A DNA stretch of 6,287 nt, taken from NCBI GenBank assembly GCA_030146365.1, contig JASLBU010000056.1:1-6287 (forward strand), written 5' to 3'. Shown piece by piece: positions 5,639-6,287 of the stretch. This stretch comes from Candidatus Limnocylindria bacterium (GTDB taxonomy: Bacteria; Chloroflexota; Limnocylindria; QHBO01). Below the pieces are notes generated by a model, which saw only the letters and a program-made list of their open reading frames with translations, was not told the DNA's origin and ran no database searches. Within the stretch, counting starts at the first letter, position 1. Each line of letters opens with the position of its first letter. A program made the position numbers and the translations under genes.

Positions 5639-6287
5639 GCGTCCTGCATCGCGTTCGGCTCCCGGTTGGCGCGGTCCCGGTGGTCGAGCCCGGGCATGCG
5701 GTCGAGCCGGCGGAGGTGCTCGCCACGCGGCGAACGCCCGGGCGGGGCACCACGCTCCAGGTCGCCTCGCGTCTGCACCGCTCGGCGCCCGACGCGGCTT
5801 CGTGCCTCTCGGTGGCGCCCGGCGCGCTGCTCGAAGCCGGCGCCGTGATGGCCGCCGACCACCGCGGCCACGAGGTGCGCGCTCCTTACGCGCTGCTCTA
5901 TCTGGGGTACGACCGGGAGGATGGATCGGCGCTGGTCGCCCCGCTCGGCGGGAACGAGCCGGTCGTGGGGCACGTGCGGGGCGAGGTGACGGTCGTCGAG
6001 CCGGAGGGCATCGAGATCGAGGTTGCCGGCGCGCTCGTCGCGGGCGTCGGCGGAACCGGCTCGGCGGTCCACGGCGAGCTGCGGCTTGCGGTGAGCGGTC
6101 CCCGGGAGGAGCTTCGCGCCGGGGCCATCGACACCGGCGCCACGGGACGCATCGTGGTCGGCGGGTCGAGGGCATCGGCCGAGACGCTCACTCGGGCACG
6201 GGCCATGGGGGTCGCCGGCATCGTGCTGGGCGGGCTGCTCGACAAGGAGCTGCGCGACTTCGAGGCGGCCCAGCAACGTCGCCGCCG
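5635..6287 (+). CDS. Beta-rich protein with barrel-sandwich-like segments (3' truncated)
   Basis: This frame stays open from the GTG at 5635 to the end of the window, giving at least 217 residues. The GTG overlaps the GlmL-like stop as GTGA, and GGAG at 5623-5626 lies eight bases before it. Residues 9-30 (L-P-V-G-A-V-P-V-V-E-P-G-H-A-V-E-P) and about 58-90 (S-V-A-P-G-A-L-L-E-A-G, then R-A-P-Y-A-L-L-Y) look like hammerheads of a barrel-sandwich (biotinyl/lipoyl-like) fold, but no lysine sits in a lipoyl- or biotin-type turn. Residues 110-153 are beta- and glycine-rich (V-A-G-V-G-G-T-G). Residues 172-209 (R-I-V-V-G-G-S-R-A-S-A-E-T-L, then G-V-A-G-I-V-L-G-G-L-L) look like an alpha/beta unit. I associate this arrangement with an uncharacterised protein that follows the GlmL-like gene in Chloroflexota. 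It may be an adaptor or membrane-fusion-like component. There is no signal peptide. Confidence 0.75.
   Translation, partial: MSVLHRVRLPVGAVPVVEPGHAVEPAEVLATRRTPGRGTTLQVASRLHRSAPDAASCLSVAPGALLEAGAVMAADHRGHEVRAPYALLYLGYDREDGSALVAPLGGNEPVVGHVRGEVTVVEPEGIEIEVAGALVAGVGGTGSAVHGELRLAVSGPREELRAGAIDTGATGRIVVGGSRASAETLTRARAMGVAGIVLGGLLDKELRDFEAAQQRRR

Noticed and set aside
4586..6175. Long open frame on the - strand, 529 codons
   Set aside because: It lies opposite the GlmL-like gene and the following gene, both of which show family motifs and coupled starts. The translation is Arg/Pro/Ala-rich with no motif, typical of antisense frames in very GC-rich DNA.
4834..6276. Second long open frame on the - strand, 480 codons
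   Set aside because: Same reason: compositionally biased antisense shadow of recognised genes.

Overview
The window is a very GC-rich, almost fully coding stretch in which every gene lies on the + strand. It most likely comes from the Chloroflexota, perhaps one of the high-GC soil or freshwater lineages such as Limnocylindria/Ellin6529. That placement rests on base composition and on a gene set (DUF6754-like protein, glutamate-mutase-L-like ATPase, several multi-pass membrane proteins) that I know from Chloroflexota genomes. It is an inference and has not been checked by a search.

Layout: the 3' end of an alanine racemase gene (1-270) is followed, after a 33-base gap, by eight genes that each overlap the next. 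These are a macro-domain protein (304-828), a small unknown protein (825-1082), a DUF6754-like membrane-anchored protein (1066-1911), a six-helix membrane protein (1908-2525), a double-anchored Chloroflexota-type unknown protein (2518-3363), a second roughly six-helix membrane protein (3360-4004), a GlmL/MutL-family ASKHA-fold protein (4001-5638), and a beta-rich protein with barrel-sandwich-like segments that runs off the window's right edge (5635-6287). No RNA gene, mobile element, CRISPR array, terminator or long intergenic stretch was seen.

How the genes may work together: the seven genes from 1066 onward plus the small gene look like one translationally coupled operon. The middle of it alternates anchored soluble domains with polytopic membrane proteins, and then comes a cytoplasmic ATPase-like protein related to the reactivase/chaperone component of B12-dependent mutases. 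No mutase subunit is present in the window. The most economical reading is a membrane-associated complex of unknown function in which the GlmL-like protein has a role other than supporting glutamate mutase. This is the best candidate here for an undescribed system.
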